DNA of 64,000 nt from NCBI RefSeq assembly GCF_028640845.1, contig NC_080542.1, positions 150,070,179-150,134,178 of the forward strand. The letters run 5' to 3'. Every line of letters begins with the position of its first letter. Position 1 is the first letter of the stretch. Source of the DNA: Ahaetulla prasina (taxonomy: Eukaryota > Chordata > Lepidosauria > Squamata > Colubridae). The translations under genes were made by a program, and so were the position numbers. Positions 30,960-41,497 of this stretch are shown piece by piece. The notes beneath the pieces were generated by a model that worked only from the letters and a program-made list of their open reading frames with translations, was not told the origin of the DNA and searched no databases.

Positions 30960-31536
30960 CGGGAAGGGGTCCTTCAGGCACTGTCCCTCCTCTCCCTTTC
31001 TCTCTTTCTCCCCCCTTCCCTCTCTCTTCCACTCTTTCTCTCTCATTCTCTCATTCTCTCACCCCCCTCTTTCTCTCTCTCCCACTCATTCCCTCATCTC
31101 TTTATCTGTCCCCCCCCTCTTTCTCTCTTTCTCTTTCTCTCTCCCTCTCCCTCTCTCTTTCTCTTTCTCTCTTTCTCCCCCTCTCTCTCTTCTCCCACTC
31201 ACTTTCTCTCTCATCTCTCTCTCCCCCCTTTTTTCTCTCTCTCCCTCTCTTTCTCTCCCTCTCCCATCTCTCTCTCCCCACTTTCTCTCTCCCCTCTTTC
31301 TCTCTCATCTCTCCCTCTCTCTCCTCTCTCTTTCTCCCCCCTTCCCTCTCTCTTCCACTCTTTCTCTCTCATTCTCTCATTCTCTCACCCCCCTCTTTCT
31401 CTCTCTCCCACTCATTCCCTCATCTCTTTATCTGTCCCCCCCCTCTTTCTCTCTTTCTCTCTCTCCTCTCTCTCTCCTCTCTTTCTCTCCCCTCTTTCTC
31501 TCCCCACTCTTTCTCCCCTCCCCTCTTTCTCTCTCA

Positions 31537-31580
<44 letters not shown>

Positions 31581-31835
31581 ATCTCTCTCTCCCCACTTTC
31601 TCTCCCCTCTTTTCTCTCATCTCTCTCCCTCTCTCTCTCTTTCTCCCCACTCTCTCTCCCCACTCTCTCTCCCACACTCTCTCTCTCCCCCTCTTTCTCT
31701 CTCATTCTCTTTCTCTCTCCACCTCTTTCTCTCTCTCTCCCTCTTCCTCTCTCTCTTTCTTCTCCCTCTCTCCTTCACTCTCTTTGTCTCTCCCCCCACT
31801 CTTTCTCTATCTCTCTCTGATTCTTATTCTCTGTG
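30960..31835. repeat. Long polypyrimidine (CTCTTT/CCCC) tract
   Basis: About 870 bases consist almost only of C and T on this strand (polypurine on the other). An internal block of about 120 bases at 31,006-31,132 recurs at 31,328-31,450, so the tract grew by segmental as well as simple-repeat expansion. The 345-codon serine/leucine-rich frame across it is a composition artefact. Confidence 0.85.
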
Positions 31836-32305
31836 CATCCCTTTCAGAGCCAGGCGGCTTCAAGCAAGAGCTGCAAAGAGAGTGGCTCCCCCCCCGGGCG
31901 ACATACCCAGGGAGGCGGGCAAGCCAGGTGGCAGAGCACCCTTTGAGTTTTCCCTTCAGCTGAATAAGCAGCCCAGGGATTCCGGGAGGAAGAAGAGGAG
32001 GAGGAGGCGGGCAGAAGCAGGAGGAGGCAGAGTGCTCCAGTGAAACAAGGCATGCCGGAAAGGACTGCTGCCTGCTGTGCCATCACGAAATTGAGGTGGG
32101 GGGGGTCGATACTAAATGCAAGACATCCCCCCTCAGCCCCACCCCCGCATTTCTTCCAAGAAGGCGGTGCTCTCATTCTCTCTCTCTGTCTCATTCTCTC
32201 TCCCACCCCTCCTCTCTCTTTCTCTCTCCCCCTTTCTTTCTCTCTCTCTCCTACTCTCTCTTTCTCTCTCTCTCATTCTCTTTCTCTCTGTCATCTCAAT
32301 TGTTG
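31836..32305. repeat. G+C-rich insert and second polypyrimidine tract
   Basis: 31,836-32,165 is non-repetitive G+C-rich sequence, possibly the rest of the MITE that starts at 30,845. 32,166-32,305 is a second CT-rich tract with the same CTCTCTTTCTC style. No gene is seen. Confidence 0.5.
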
Positions 32306-32930
32306 AGAACAACAAACTTAAAGACTCGAGATCCATCCCACCACTAAAAGATTCAAATGACAAAGAATATAATGATGAAACAGTTAAAGCAAACCTCTTC
32401 AACACATTCTTTGGCACAGTCTTTGTTAACACTAATGACTTATACCCAACATTCCCCAATCGTACCAACATGAGTGCAGCAACCTAACACACATAGATTT
32501 CACAGAAGATAATGTTGAAAAGGCCCTTCACAGACTGAAACCATCCCTATCTATTGGACTAGAAGGACTATGTGCATACTTCTTAAAAAAGATTTCCACT
32601 AATATAGCAGAACCCCTATGCATAATCTTTGAAAAAGCTTTCACGACCAGTTCCCTTCCCAAACTTTGGTCACTTGCCATGGTCATCCCTATCTTCAAAA
32701 AAGAGACCCCAGCCTAGTTGAAAATTACAGACCTATCTCTCTTTGTTGTGTCACCTGCAAAGTAATGGAATCTATCATCAACCAATCCATTACCCTCCCT
32801 CTAGAAACAACCAACCTACTCTCTAATAAACAATTTGGTTTCAGAAAAAAAATGTCATGCAATTTACAACTTCTTCACTTCAAAACATATGGACTACAAA
32901 TCTTGATCAGGGCAAAGCAATAGATGTCTT
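32306..32930 (+). pseudogene. Jockey-type LINE reverse transcriptase fragment
   Basis: A plus-strand fragment of the family at 9.2-12.9 kb, starting in the endonuclease-RT linker (KANLFNTFFGTVFVNT) and running to NLLSNKQFGFRKKMSCNLQL near 32,860. Frame changes lie near 32,485 and 32,710. It ends abruptly near 32,930. Confidence 0.75.
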
Positions 32931-33270
32931 GTGCCTTTGAAGCTGTAAGACAGACATGCTGGCGTCCTGGAGTGTTGAGGTCACATTGAGTAAATTCCTG
33001 AATTGTTATTGGGACCTCATCTCGAAAGTGTCTGGCAATTGTCAGGAGAGATCCCATCATTTGATCAGAGCCCATCATTTGATCTCTCCCCACCCCACTC
33101 TGGCTGAGAACATGTATGTCATCCTCCAGGGCATCAAGTGGCTAATTTAGAAGACAAAGGAGGAAAAGATAAACAAGGCAGAGGGATGTAAATCTGGAGT
33201 TAGATTACATTCACTGACTTTTACTATGGGAATATACAAACCAGATTCCAGAATATGCAGATGCCAGAGT
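32931..33270. other. Unassigned sequence
   Basis: No repeat or gene is recognised. A 17-base direct repeat (CCCATCATTTGATC) occurs twice at 33,053-33,086. Confidence 0.4.
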
Positions 33271-33275
33271 TGAGA

Positions 33276-33780
33276 ATTAGAATAGAATAGAATAGAATAG
33301 AATTTTTTATTGGCCAAGTGTGATTGGACACACAAGGAATTTGTCTTGGTGCATATGCTCTCAGTGTACATAAAAGAAAAGATACGTTCATCAAGGTACA
33401 ACATTTACAACACAATTGATGATCAATATATCAATATAAATCATAAGGATTGCCAGCAACAAGTTATAGTCATACAGTCATAAGTGGAAAGAGATTGGTG
33501 ATGGGAACTATGAAACGATTAATAGTAGTGCAGATTCAGTAAATAGTCTGACAGTGTTGAGGGAATTATTTGTTTAGCAGAGTGATGGCCTTCGGGAAAA
33601 AACTGTTCTTGTGTCTAGTTGTTCTGGTGTGCAGTGCTCTATAGCGTCGTTTTGAGGGTAGGAGTTGAAACAGTTTATGTCCAGGATGCGAGGGAATTTA
33701 TGACCTTTTGGGTATAAGAGGACATTGCTTTCTCTCATGAGCTTGGTAGCTTCCTTTCTTGCATGTATCATCTATGTGTT
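33276..33780 (-). mobile_element. CR1-L3 3' end with short (AATAG)n tail
   Basis: A minus-strand 3' end of about 0.5 kb with the short tail AATAGAATAGAATAGAATAG, then TTTTTTATTGGCCAAGTGTG. It matches 9,300-9,680 and 53,510-53,930. Confidence 0.8.
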
Positions 33781-33895
33781 TGGAACGACTATCCATTTGA
33801 ACCTGATCAGGATTAAATGCTATTTTACTCAAGCCTCTGTTTAAGTCTCTTGATTGGCAGTTATGAGCTTAGACATATTAATAAGTGAACCTTAC

Positions 33896-34035
33896 ACAAG
33901 TAAATACTTTAGGCCTCTGTTGTCTGCAAATCAAGACCTGCATGAGATCCGTGGCAAAATGCATTTTCTAAGCCTTTTGCCATAGATTTCCTGCAGGCCT
34001 AGGTTTGCAGAGAATAGAGGCCTAAAGTACTATAG
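33896..34035. mobile_element. Palindromic MITE (TACTTTAGGCCTC ends), copy 2
   Basis: Inverted TACTTTAGGCCTC (33,905) and GAGGCCTAAAGTA (34,017) bound a body related to 14,583-14,717. Confidence 0.55.
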
Positions 34036-34216
34036 TTCAAGATAAACAAGCTTCAAGTCTTGGCACGAAAAGCGTTTGTTTGCAAGCCTATGGCAGGCTT
34101 GAAGCAATGTGGTTTCGCTGCCCCAGAGCCTGATTGGCTTGCAAAGGCTTTTTGCACCAAGATTGCAAGCCGGCAAAGAAACAGCTGTGGCTTTTCTTGC
34201 GGCCAGCGGGCTCGCC

Positions 34217-34801
34217 ATGAGAGGGTCCGGGCAGTCCCCGCGCCGGACGGAGTGAGAATGAAGACACGGAGTCCAATTCTCCTCGGGGTGAGCGAGCCCC
34301 GAGCTAGCCCGAGACAAACTCTTTTATTGTTTAGGGGTGGGTTACAGAGCTTCAGAAGGCAAGCATGTGATCCTGATTAACCACACATAAATTGACACAT
34401 TGGGTTGGATATGCATATTGTGGCAATATGGTTGCAAGCACAGCTGAGCAGGATGAATATTTTATGTGTGCAAAGCAGTTTTCTTATCATGTCCGGTGTT
34501 ACCCGGACAGGCTCTGTGATTAGCGTTTCTGAGCAGTTTGCAACAGCAGGTGTGGATACATTTCTACAGAATGTTCAAATGTAGCGAGACATGGAAACAT
34601 CACAGTTATGGTTATGTGGTTGGAACAGGGTATGCAGAAATACACATACAATGGTGACTTTGTCTGCTTGCTACTTTTTCTTGTACATGATCCAATTCTT
34701 AGAAGAATTTACATCTACAAGTTTATGTTGCTTATCTAAGAGATTATATGGCTGATGCAAAACAGAATTATCTGACCATTGCCATAATGATCCCCAACAA
34801 A
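34217..34801 (-). mobile_element. Probable endogenous-retrovirus-type LTR
   Basis: On the minus strand a 585-base segment starts TGTTGGGGAT and ends CCCTCTCA. It holds AATAAAAGAG about 110 bases from its end, followed by a G+C-rich region, as in the R-U5 part of retroviral LTRs. No target duplication is evident at these borders and no internal genes are recognised, so borders and class are tentative. Confidence 0.45.
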
Positions 34802-34961
34802 CAGCGGCACGGAGGATGGAGAGGGGACAGCTCGCTACATCTTCATAAGGAAAGTGACCTGGCACAGCATGATGGCGGAAGGGATCAATTGTGGCAACCC
34901 CAGGAGAGGGAACATGAGGTAACTCACTGGGTCAGAGGAGGCCTTGGGTGGGGCAAACCTG
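34802..34961. other. Unassigned sequence before the minisatellite
   Basis: No repeat or gene is recognised in this short stretch. It is G+A-rich near its right end, where the minisatellite starts. Confidence 0.35.
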
Positions 34962-35490
34962 AAGGAAAGGTAGAGAAATTAGCCTGAGGGAAAGATAGAC
35001 AGAGACCTAAGGGAAAGATGGACAAAGAGACCTGAGGGAAAGATAGAGAAATTAGCCTGAGGGAAAGGTAGAGAAATTAGCCTGAGGGAAAGATAGAGAA
35101 ATTAGCCTGAGGGAAAGATAGAGAAATTAGCCTGAGGGAAAGGTAGAGAAATTAGCCTGAGGGAAAGACAGAGAAATTAGCCTGAGGGAAAGACAGAGAA
35201 ATTAGCCTGAGGGAAAGATAGAGAAATTAGCCTGAGGGAAAGATAGAGAAATTAGCCTGAGGGAAAGGTAGAGAAATTAGCCTGAGGGAAAGATAGAGAA
35301 ATTAGCCTGAGGGAAAGACAGAGAAATTAGCCTGAGGAAAGACAGAGAAATTAGCCTGAGGGAAAGACAGAGAAATTAGCCTGAGGGAAAGATAGAGAAA
35401 TTAGCCTGAGGGAAAGATAGAAATTAGCCTGAGGAAAGGTAGAGAAATTAGCCTGAGGGAAAGATAGAGAAATTAGCCTGAGGGAGTCAA
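34962..35490. repeat. 25-bp minisatellite, about 21 units
   Basis: The unit GAGAAATTAGCCTGAGGGAA plus AGATA repeats across the stretch, with variants AGGTA and AGACA and a few shortened units. Single or few diverged units in reverse orientation occur at 13,345-13,380 and 27,600-27,725, so the array grew from a sequence shared by several places in the window. Confidence 0.9.
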
Positions 35491-35697
35491 AATCATTGTT
35501 ACATTTTTGCAGCTTTCCGCTACCGGCATCTTTAATAACATCCATTTAATCTTTTAACAAAACTATATACGTATACATTTTATATATTGCTAACTAATTT
35601 CTATATTCATTACATTTTATAGCTATCCATTACACATTATCTATTTCATTTCTCTATAATATCTTCTCTTATGTTTATACATTTATATGTGAATCAA
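35491..35697 (-). mobile_element. A/T-rich remnant, probably L1 3' part
   Basis: This A/T-rich sequence borders the L2 insertion on its left; the L1 coding remnant borders it on the right (39,956). I infer one minus-strand L1 split by the L2, but the link rests on position only. Confidence 0.35.
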
Positions 35698-35709
35698 CAG
35701 CGCATGCTC

Positions 35710-35720
35710 AAGATGGCGCT
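35710..35720 (+). promoter_or_regulatory. YY1-like site at L2 5' end
   Basis: AAGATGGCGCT lies within about 15 bases of the inferred L2 start and matches the YY1 core AANATGGCG. A YY1 site at that place is known for L1; for L2 this is only a suggestion. Confidence 0.35.
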
Positions 35721-36582
35721 GCGTTTGTGAGAGTGAAGGGGAATGGTGGTCCTTTTCTGGCCAGCCCGAACGGGGGGAGACTGTTTCAATTCTTTTGGTC
35801 CCCCTGCCCGACTAGTTGAACAACTCGCCAGTCGGGGAGAGCAGGGCTGGCAACGAACGAGGTCGAGGGAAGTCGAGGGAAGCTGTGACTCTGTTGGTGG
35901 GGCCGTTTGATGGCCACGGGGGAGGTGTTCCCTGCGTTCCTGGCAACGACGGCGGTGTTGCTTTCCAGTGGCGGAGGAGGAGGTGGCGGCAGCGGCGGCG
36001 ACGGCGGTATCTCCCCCCCTAGGAGGGAGTTTCACGGAGCCCTTGAGGAACCCTCTCAGGGGTTCGGGGGTGTGGCCACAGCGGCGGCGGTGGTGTCATC
36101 TGGCGGCGGTGGTTATATCCCCGACATTCCTGGTGATGGCGGCGCTGTTCCTGCGGTGGTGGCAGCGGCGGTGATGTCCCCCGCCCTTTTGGAGCCCCAA
36201 GAAGCCCCCCTCCTCTATGGAGGGGGCCTCCCGGAGACCCGAATGGCTGGACTGGGTGGCAGCTGCAGCGATGGCGGCGGCAACGTCTTTTGGCGGCGGC
36301 GGCGCTCTTGAGGCAGCGTTGGCGTTGGTGGCGTTGGTGATATCTTTTCCCCTTGGGGCCGCTCTGAAGCCGAGTGGGTGTGACTTGCCGATTTAGGCCT
36401 TGGATTGAATGTCATCTAACTTTGTTCCTAATGGGAGATTTACCATCTGGATTGGCTGGGATGAGAACACTCGCCATTCTTCAAATCACATGTATTCGGC
36501 AGCGGAACTCCTTGGTCTGCGAGATTCCCCCTTCTCGCAGATGTGGCCATCCACTTTATCGAGGGCCTACCTCGATGACTGA

Positions 36583-39500
36583 TTGTGGAATCCCGAGAGG
36601 TGGCATGCGGCAAAGAAGAGTCTTCGGGGCTTTTTAAATAAAGGGTTTTTAAAAGGTGGGAGGGTAAGGATGGGTGTTGGGGGAAACCTGTCAGGGAGAG
36701 GGCCAGCCCCTGCGAGGGCTCGAGGCATAGCTGTATTAGGTTCGGAGGCGAAGGAGGAGGCTGGATCTAAATTCTATGGGGGCTGTTCCATTGGCACGGT
36801 AATTGGGAGGGGCAGATATGGCGGAAGCAGGGGCCCTCATCTTGTTCGGGGAGTGCGCACCCGCTGTTTGCGAGCAATCACGCACTCCGGTCCTTCTGAC
36901 TTCCCTCGTTCCCCGAGTGGCTGGAATCCCCAGAGCCTGGACCTTTGGCTGAGGCTGTGTAATGCCAGGTCCATGGTGAATAAAGCCCCCCTTATTTTTG
37001 ATCTTATACAAGAGGGGGGTGCGGACCTGATGGGCATTTCGGAGACTTGGTTAGGCACGGAAGGGGGGGGTGCCCCTTGTGGAAATGTGCCCACCGGGTT
37101 TCCGAGCATTTCACCAGCCGAGGGCCCAAGGTAGGGGTGGGGAGGTGGCGGTTATTATTAAGGAGAGTCTGGATCCGAGGGAGGCCACTGTACCACAGAT
37201 AACCGGTTGTGAGTCTCTCTATGTGAAGTGGGTCAGAGGATGCAGGTGGGCTTGCTGATTATGTACCTGGCTCCTTGCTGCCTGACAGCAGCTCTGCCTG
37301 AGCTGTTAGATGTGATAGCCGGGATGGCGGTTGATATCCCCAGACTTATGGTTATGGGGGATTTCAACCTGCCGTCGATCGGTGAAGCATCAACGGCAGC
37401 TCGGGAGTTCATGGCTTCCATGACGGCCATGGACCTGACCCAGTTAGTTAATGGCCCCACTCACATTGGGGGAAGCATGCTGGATCTGATTTTTGTCTCT
37501 GGGCAGTGGCTGAATGATCTAGAATTAGGGGATTTAGTTATTGAACCCCTGTCATGGTCAGATCATTTGCTCCTTCGACTCGACTTCCGTACCACCATGC
37601 AACACCGCAGGGAACGGGACCGATTCGTTGGTTCTGTCCAACAGTGGTGGATCAGAGAAGTTTCTGATGGAGCTTGGGCCATTTCCTGAGGATCTAGCCC
37701 ACAGCTCGGCTGAAGAACTAGTCGCCACCTGGGAAAGGGCGGCGGCTGGGGCTTTGGACCGTGTCGTGCCTTTGTGGCCTCTGACCCGGCATCGATCTTG
37801 ACTGGCTCCTTGGTTCTCTGAGGAGCTGAGAGAGATGAAATGCCGGAAAAGACGCCTAGAGAGTGGATGGAGGGCCAGCCGTTCTGAATCCGACCGAACA
37901 CTAGTAAGGTCTTATATTCAGACTTATCTAGTGGCGATAAGAGCGGCAAAACGTGATTATGTTTCCGCTCTTATTGCATCGGCAGATAATCGCCCAGCCG
38001 CCCTGTTTAGGGTAACCCACTCCCTCCTTCATCAGGAACCGCGGGATGACCCCTTGCAAGGGCGTGCTGAGGATTTGGGACAATATCTGCATGATAAAAT
38101 CGCTCAGATCCGGGATGGTTTGGACTCAAATTGGGTAGATTCGGACAGGATGACAGAGGTAAGTCTTGATGACATTATCTGGGAAGACTTCAATACTGTG
38201 GCTCCCGAGGACATGGACAAGATACTGGGGAGGCTGAATGCGACCACATATTTATTGGACCCGTGTCCCTCCTGGTTGGTACTGGCCACACAGCAGGTTA
38301 CACGAGGCTGGCTCCAGGGAATTGTCAATGCTTCTTTGACTGAGGGTGTCGTCCCTACCGCTCCGAAAGAGGTGGTGGTGAGGCCCCTCCTCAAGAAGCC
38401 CTCCCTGTTTTAGTGAACTATCGTCCGGTCTCCAACCTTTGTTTTGTGGCGAAGGTTGTTTAGAGTGTGGTGGCACGACAGCTCCCCCAGTACCTGGATG
38501 AAACTGTCTATCTAGACCCGTTCCAGTCTGGTTTCAGGCCTGGGTACAGCACGAAGACGGCTTTGGTCGCGTTGGTAGATGATCTCTGGAGGGCTCGGGA
38601 CAGGGGCTCTTCCTCTGCCCTGGTCCTATTAGATCTCTCAGCGGCTTTTGATACCATCAACCATGGTATCTTGCTGCGATGGCTGGGGGGTTTAGGAGTG
38701 GGGGGCACCGTTTTTCGGTGGTTCTCCTCCTATCGCTCTGACCGGTCGCAGATGGTGTTGGCAGGAGGGCAGAGATCGACCGTAAGGCACCTCATTTGTG
38801 GGGTGCCACAGGGGTCGGTTCTCTTGCCTCTCCTGTTCAACATCTATATAAAGCCGCTGGGCGAGATCATTTGTGGTTTTGGGGTGCAATACCATCTGTA
38901 TGCTGATGATACTCAGCTGTACATTTCCACCCCTAACCACCCCAACGAAGTCGTTGAAGTGATGTCCCGGAGTCTGGAGGCCATGTGGGTTTGGATGGGG
39001 AAGAACAGGCTTCGACTCAACCCTTCCAAGACTGAGTGGCTGTGGATGCCGGCATCCTGGTACAGCCAGCTGATGCCATCGCTGACTGTTGGGGGCGAGT
39101 CATTGGCCCCAATGGAGAGGGTTTGCAACTTAGGCATCCTCCTGGATGGACGGTTGTCCTTTCCAGAACATATGACGACCGTCTCCAGGGGAGCTTTTAA
39201 TCAGGTATGCCTGATATGCCAGTTGCGCCCCTTTCTAGACTGGGATTCCCTATGCACGGTCACTCATGCCCTCGTCACTTCCCGCCTGGACTACTGCAAT
39301 GCTCTCTACATGGGGCTCCCCTTGAAGAGCACCCGGAGGCTCCAGTTGGTCCAGAACACGGCTGCGCGGGTAATAGAGGGAGCAACTCGAGGCTCCCATA
39401 TAACACCCTTCCTGCACAAGCTGCACTGGCTTCCTGTGGTCTTCCGGGTGCAATTCAAGGTGTTGGTTACCATCTTTAAAGCGCTCCATGGCATAGGACT

Positions 39501-39750
39501 GGGTTATTTACAGGACCGCCTGCTGCCACAAATAGCCTTCCATCGACCTGTGCGTTCCCATAGGGAGGGCCTCCTCAGGGTGCCGTCCGTCAAACAATGT
39601 CGACTGGCGACCCCCAGGGGGAGGGCCTTTTCTGTGGGGGCACCTGCCCTCTGGAATGAGCTGCCTCCAGGGTTACGACAACTCCCTGACCTCCGGACCT
39701 TTCATCGCGAGTTGAAGACGTTTTTGTTTTACCGCGCAGGGCTGGCTTGA
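36583..39750 (+). pseudogene. L2 ORF2 (endonuclease-reverse transcriptase), few breaks
   Basis: The endonuclease has [37 protein letters not shown] and WSDHLLLRLD (36,940-37,580). The reverse transcriptase has [39 protein letters not shown] and the intact catalytic YADD (38,900), then the L2-typical LDYCNALYMGLPL. The final 427-codon frame (38,467-39,750) is open to the natural end. Frame changes near 37,130, 37,240 and 37,690 and a stop near 38,413 separate four pieces. It was probably active in the recent past and is not functional as read. Confidence 0.85.
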
Positions 39751-39955
39751 AGTAATAGTAATTTTAATAGGGGTTTTATTGTACTTTTATTATTGTTTTT
39801 AAGTCTTAACTCGGCCAAATTGAATTAGTTTTTTAACAGGTTTTTTAAACTTTTATGTTATATGTATAATTGTGTTTTATCTGGCTGTAAACCGCCCTGA
39901 GTCCTTGGGGAGAAGGGCGGTATAGAAATCAAATTAAACTAAACTAAACTAAACT

Positions 39956-41497
39956 AATTTTAGATTCTTTCTCATGTTTCGTAATATATCGTTTCCTCTC
40001 GGTCTTTTATTTCCCTGTTAATTTATCTGCTTCTGCACATTCTAGCACCTATTTAATTATCATCGAGTTTGATGGAGCAAATTTTTGCTTCCAATTTTGT
40101 TGAAATGAAATTCTGGCGGCCGCAATTATATGTAATATGAGGTAGTAAATTTCTTTTCTAATCTTTTGTTTCCCAATAAAAATAATTCGGGTTTAATAGC
40201 AATTTTTCCCCCTGTCATTTCCTCTATCCAATTTTGGACTTTTAACCAATATGTTTTTGCACTGGGACATGTCCACCACATGTGCAAGTATGTCTCATGT
40301 TGATAGTTGCATTTCCAGCAATACAGTGTATTTTTCTGGGATATCTTGGCCAATCTCACTGGGGTAAATGCCACCTTATAAAACTTTTGTAAGTATTTTC
40401 TTTGTAGGCGGCCAACAATGTCATCTTATAATTTGTTCTCCATAATTTTTCCCAATCCTCTAACTCAATATTATACCTCCCAAAAATTGCCCAAATTATC
40501 ATCGTTTCCTCCTCCATTTTAAACTGAAGGAGGCATTTATATATTTTGGTAATTATTTTCTCTTCAGACCCAGTTAATATTTTATCCATTTCCTGTTGGT
40601 CAGTTTGGAATCCATATACTACTGTCTTTTTTGTATTTTGTTTGAATTTGTAAATAGGGCCACCAGTCAATTTTGATTCCTTCTTCTAATAATTTTTGTC
40701 TAGATTTCAAATTCCCTAATCTATCTAACAGTTCCTTGTATGTTACTATTTTATTCAGGTCAATTAAGTTAGGGTAGACCAAGGCTTCCATTGTCAACAT
40801 CCATCTTGGAATTTTTGGATAGAAATTCCTTTTAATTTTTGTCCAGGTTTCTAATAGTACTTCTCTCACTTGATGCCTCTGGAAATATTTATGGGCTTTG
40901 TCTTTTCCATCCCAGATAAAGGTTTGCCAACCTTTTTGCAAGTCGTGGCCCTCTATTGTTAAAATTCTTCCATTCTTCAAGTTTATCCATTCTCTAAGCC
41001 ATGACAATACTGCAGCCTGGTGATATATTTCCCCAATCCACGCTTACTTCTGTCATCTTGTAACATTTTAAATTTGATTCGGGGGGTTTTCCCTAGCCAA
41101 ATAAATTTACTAATAATTTTATTCAATTTGTCAAAAAATATTTTCCCCAATTTTATAGTTTATCTTTATCGTGGTGATTCTCCCAATCAATGAAATTTGT
41201 AGTTTTGCCCAATTTTCTAAGTCTTTTTGAATTTGTTGCAATAATTTAGAGTAATTGTCTTCCTTTATTGAAGATATTTTTGCTGTAAGCCCAGGTACTT
41301 TACCTTTTTGATAATTCCTGGTTTCTCCTCTAATTTCTTATCCTGTTTTTTCATGAGGTTCTTTGTAATTATCTTTGTTTTGTTTTTATTTATTTTCAGG
41401 CCTGTTATAGTTCCAATTTTTTCTATTTCTTGTAAGAGCTTTTCTCCTGTTTCCAAGGGGTCCCCTAATATGAATGCATGTCATATTATGCATGGTG
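39956..41497 (-). pseudogene. L1 ORF2 fragment truncating gene copy 2
   Basis: A minus-strand L1 remnant: RT-linker piece (GLKINKNKTKII near 41,390), thumb and C-terminal pieces (41,007-40,600 and 40,670-40,356), and the cysteine segment YCWKCNYQHETYLHMWWTC (40,325-40,270). It ends at 41,497 directly against the SNTX-like gene inside the region coding [12 protein letters not shown], so it cuts off the rest of that gene. It is a different L1 copy from 19,050-24,826. Confidence 0.85.

Larger units (their letters stand above)
35698..39955 (+). mobile_element. Near full-length L2 LINE
   Basis: A plus-strand L2 of about 4.25 kb. It has a G+C-rich 5' UTR (35,698-36,580) with GGC-repeat stretches, an ORF2 in pieces (36,583-39,750), a 3' UTR with the CCGCCCTGAGTCCTTGGGG hairpin and an (AAACT)n tail at 39,932-39,955. 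Most L2 copies are short 3' fragments; a copy with the 5' region intact points to fairly recent activity. Confidence 0.85.

Noticed and set aside
30926..31963. 345-codon serine/leucine-rich open frame
   Set aside because: It is a by-product of the polypyrimidine tract, which has few stop codons in C/T-only sequence; the residues follow the repeat, and opposite-strand frames are Arg/Glu-rich for the same reason.
35907..36311. Glycine/alanine-rich open frames in the GGC-repeat region
   Set aside because: They lie in the L2 leader, are due to GGC repeats, and several frames are open at once. No known domain.
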